The translations under genes and the position numbers were made by a program. This document shows positions 61,797-64,000 of a stretch of DNA of 64,000 nt, piece after piece (the stretch's first letter is position 1; every line of letters starts with the position of its first letter). Origin of the DNA: Tyto alba (lineage: Eukaryota; Chordata; Aves; Strigiformes; Tytonidae). The notes under the pieces were generated by a model. That model had not been told where the DNA came from. It ran no database searches and worked only from the letters and a program-made list of their open reading frames with translations. The DNA lies in contig NW_024881313.1 of assembly GCF_018691265.1 (NCBI RefSeq), forward strand, positions 15,865,518 through 15,929,517, read 5' to 3'.

Positions 61797-64000
61797 CTTC
61801 TTCATGGAAGCAGTTTATTCCATTGACTGGATCTTTTTACAAGTTCACTTCTAACGTACCTTTGACTTTTTATTAAAAATCTCTTAGAGTTTGTTTTGTT
61901 TAGAATTTGGGAAGGTGAGGGAAGGAAGAGAACATCTTTCCTGTGAATTGGAGGCAGTCTTCTCCACTTGCAAGAAGACTATTGACTCTTATGTTGCACC
62001 TTCCCTCCGCATCCCCAGGCCCTCACCCCCAAAGCAGAGCTGATTCTTGTCTATTGTGCTAACATTAAGAAATAAGTAGGCTCATTGCTCATTGCATCAC
62101 TACGTGTTGAAGATACTTCTTTTTTTAAGAACCAGTCAAATGTTTGAAAGAAAACAAGGCGAGGTTTACACAAATTTATGCTAATGTACATCGGTGTCAT
62201 TTTGCTCGGAACTGGAGGATCTATGGCTCATGGCACTTCGGAGAGAGTCAGTGAATGTGTGGGACCATATTCCAATTCCACCACTGCAGCCACAGCAAAC
62301 ATCTTAGGCACTTCACTACCTGTTACAGTTTGTTATATTTGAAATCCAGAGATGAGCTGCTGAGGCATGCTAATAGGTGGCATCTTCTGATGATCTACCT
62401 TACTCGGTAATCACCTGGTCTGTGGGAGGCAGTAACGCAAAAAGATGGAGTAGGACCACTGGGCCTGAGAGTGAGTGTGGTGGGAGAGGAAATGGCTGAA
62501 TGGCATGGGGTGCAGTGAAGGCGTGAAGAGAAGGGTCAGAACTGGGGATGGGGCAGGAAAGGGCAGCAGGGCACACAGAGGGATGAAAGAAAGGTCAAGG
62601 AAAAGGTAGTAAATCAGAAAAGAAAGGAGAAAGTGATAGACCGTATAAGTGGAAGGAAATGGGCAGCCATTCCCTTGCCTGGTGCTATGGGCAAACTTTG
62701 CATGCTTTCAGTAAAAACAAAAGACTTTGTGCACTTGCTTGACTCTTGCAAAATCTCTATGCCTTGTCTGTAGGTTAAAGTGCTTGCCTGTTCCCCTTGT
62801 AAAGCTGTTGGTTCAAGAACTAGTGATTCTTTAATTCAGCATAATAGAATTGCAAATTAATTGCTACTGTAAATATGGAGAACAACTCAATCTGATGAGT
62901 GCTTCCAAAAAACAATTCTGATTTTCTCTACTTTTGATTTAGGTGTACTAAGACATCAGCAAGATTCTCATCCTGAAGACTATTTTGACAGTTCATACAG
63001 TGCTATAACAGCATTGAAAAGTCATATATACAATTCTTGGATTTGAGTACATGGCCAAGCTGGCTCCAATAGGCCACTATCCCCTCTCAACTCTTCGTTG
63101 AAGCCCATTTTTACCCATAACTGATATCCAAGAAATCTTTCCTCATGTGCATATCCTTGGTTTTCCTGAAGGTTGTTATGCCTTTAGAACTGAAAGCAAA
63201 TTCTAGATCTTTGGCGTACTTCATGAACATTAACCAGTTAATCTTTGGAACACTCATGAGTAGTTAACCATTATCCCTGAATTTATAATATGGAGCAAGA
63301 AAGGCAGCAAAGTTAAATGAACTCCTGTGACTAGAGTCGAAGCAGTGGCTGACCCTAATGTTCAACCATTGTACAGCACTGACAAGTATCACGATATTTC
63401 TGCCGTGCAAGTATGTTACAAGCAAAAGAAGTTATTGAAAAGTGGCTTTTAGGAAATGAACAACTGAGTTTTATTTATGATGTATTCCCTGGAGAGGTTA
63501 GGAAGGGATTGTCTTCTTTCCTCTGTGTTCACATCTTTAATAAAAACTGTTAACTATTTATTAAAAGGGTGTCTAATTCTAGAGAATAGCTGTATTTCGA
63601 TGTCTGGTGACATGCTGTCAGTTTTGTCTCTGAGAAGGTTGGCTACATCTCTCTGAAGGTCTTGCTGGTTCCAATGAATGTGGGAGGATGGAAACATTAA
63701 AAAGCAGTGGGACCAGCTCAGGTCTTTGAAAGTTGATAGACAGATTCCCGGCAACTTCGTCAATGTTTGGTTGTGCCTAATACAAGGCCATCTTCTTCCT
63801 CTGCATGCAAGTGCTGTTAATGACTATACTGAATTCCTAGACATTTTGATGATGGAAGCCATCAAAATTAATTAGGCCTAAAGTCCAAACTCTATAGCAA
63901 CCCCATTTCTAAATCACAAAACTGACTCTGCTCTCCTGCCAGCCTCTTCTACAGTGCCTTGAGCTCTTATGTATCTGTGTATGTCACAAAATATATTTCC

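Larger units (their letters stand above)
49445..64000 (+). other. CDK6: CDK6 intron 3 (partial, at least 14.6 kb)
   Basis: Begins GTATTT after exon 3 and runs past the end of the window; the next coding exon (starting with the residues after TETIK) is not found within it. AT-rich, with no other gene recognised. It holds a (CAAA)n tract, a CR1 3' end, and two notable inverted repeats, described separately. Confidence 0.85.

Overview
The window reads as vertebrate, and specifically avian, genomic DNA. It is AT-rich and gene-poor, with one large CpG island, spliced coding exons with consensus splice sites, CR1 non-LTR retrotransposon fragments of the bird type (one with the typical 3' end of ATTCTGTG repeats), and a solo endogenous-retrovirus LTR. 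Nothing in it looks prokaryotic, and there is no operon, CRISPR array or phage module. The species cannot be fixed from the sequence alone.

The only protein-coding gene I can support is the 5' part of CDK6 (cyclin-dependent kinase 6), on the + strand. The layout is: about 15.7 kb of AT-rich upstream DNA holding a CR1 3' end and a (GAAA)n array of about 94 units; a CpG-island promoter region (about 15.76-18.17 kb) with a (GGGGCC)7 repeat, long A/T tracts and a probable non-coding exon 1; exon 2 (19257-19747), which carries 5' UTR with two overlapping uORFs, then the start codon and codons 1-77 plus two bases of codon 78; a 29.6-kb intron 2; exon 3 (49309-49444, completing residue 78 and encoding 79-123); and the first 14.5 kb of intron 3. 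The rest of the kinase lies beyond the window.

Intron 2 contains a decayed, internally deleted CR1 copy (minus strand, about 31.08-32.04 kb), a (CTTTT)33 array (about 39.0-39.24 kb), a CpG-dense patch (about 41.33-41.75 kb) that could be an enhancer, and a 998-bp solo LTR flanked by a perfect 5-bp target-site duplication, ending 461 bp before exon 3 and oriented antisense to CDK6. Intron 3 contains a short CR1 3' end and a perfect 15-bp inverted repeat. The coding exons show the P-loop, VALK lysine, PLSTIRE helix, gatekeeper Phe98 and hinge residues of an intact CDK4/6 kinase.

I did not find an undescribed biological system. The points most worth a second look are regulatory: the 5' UTR uORF arrangement and the open in-frame leader of CDK6, the GGGGCC repeat in the promoter island, the antisense solo LTR beside exon 3, and the CpG-dense intronic patch.
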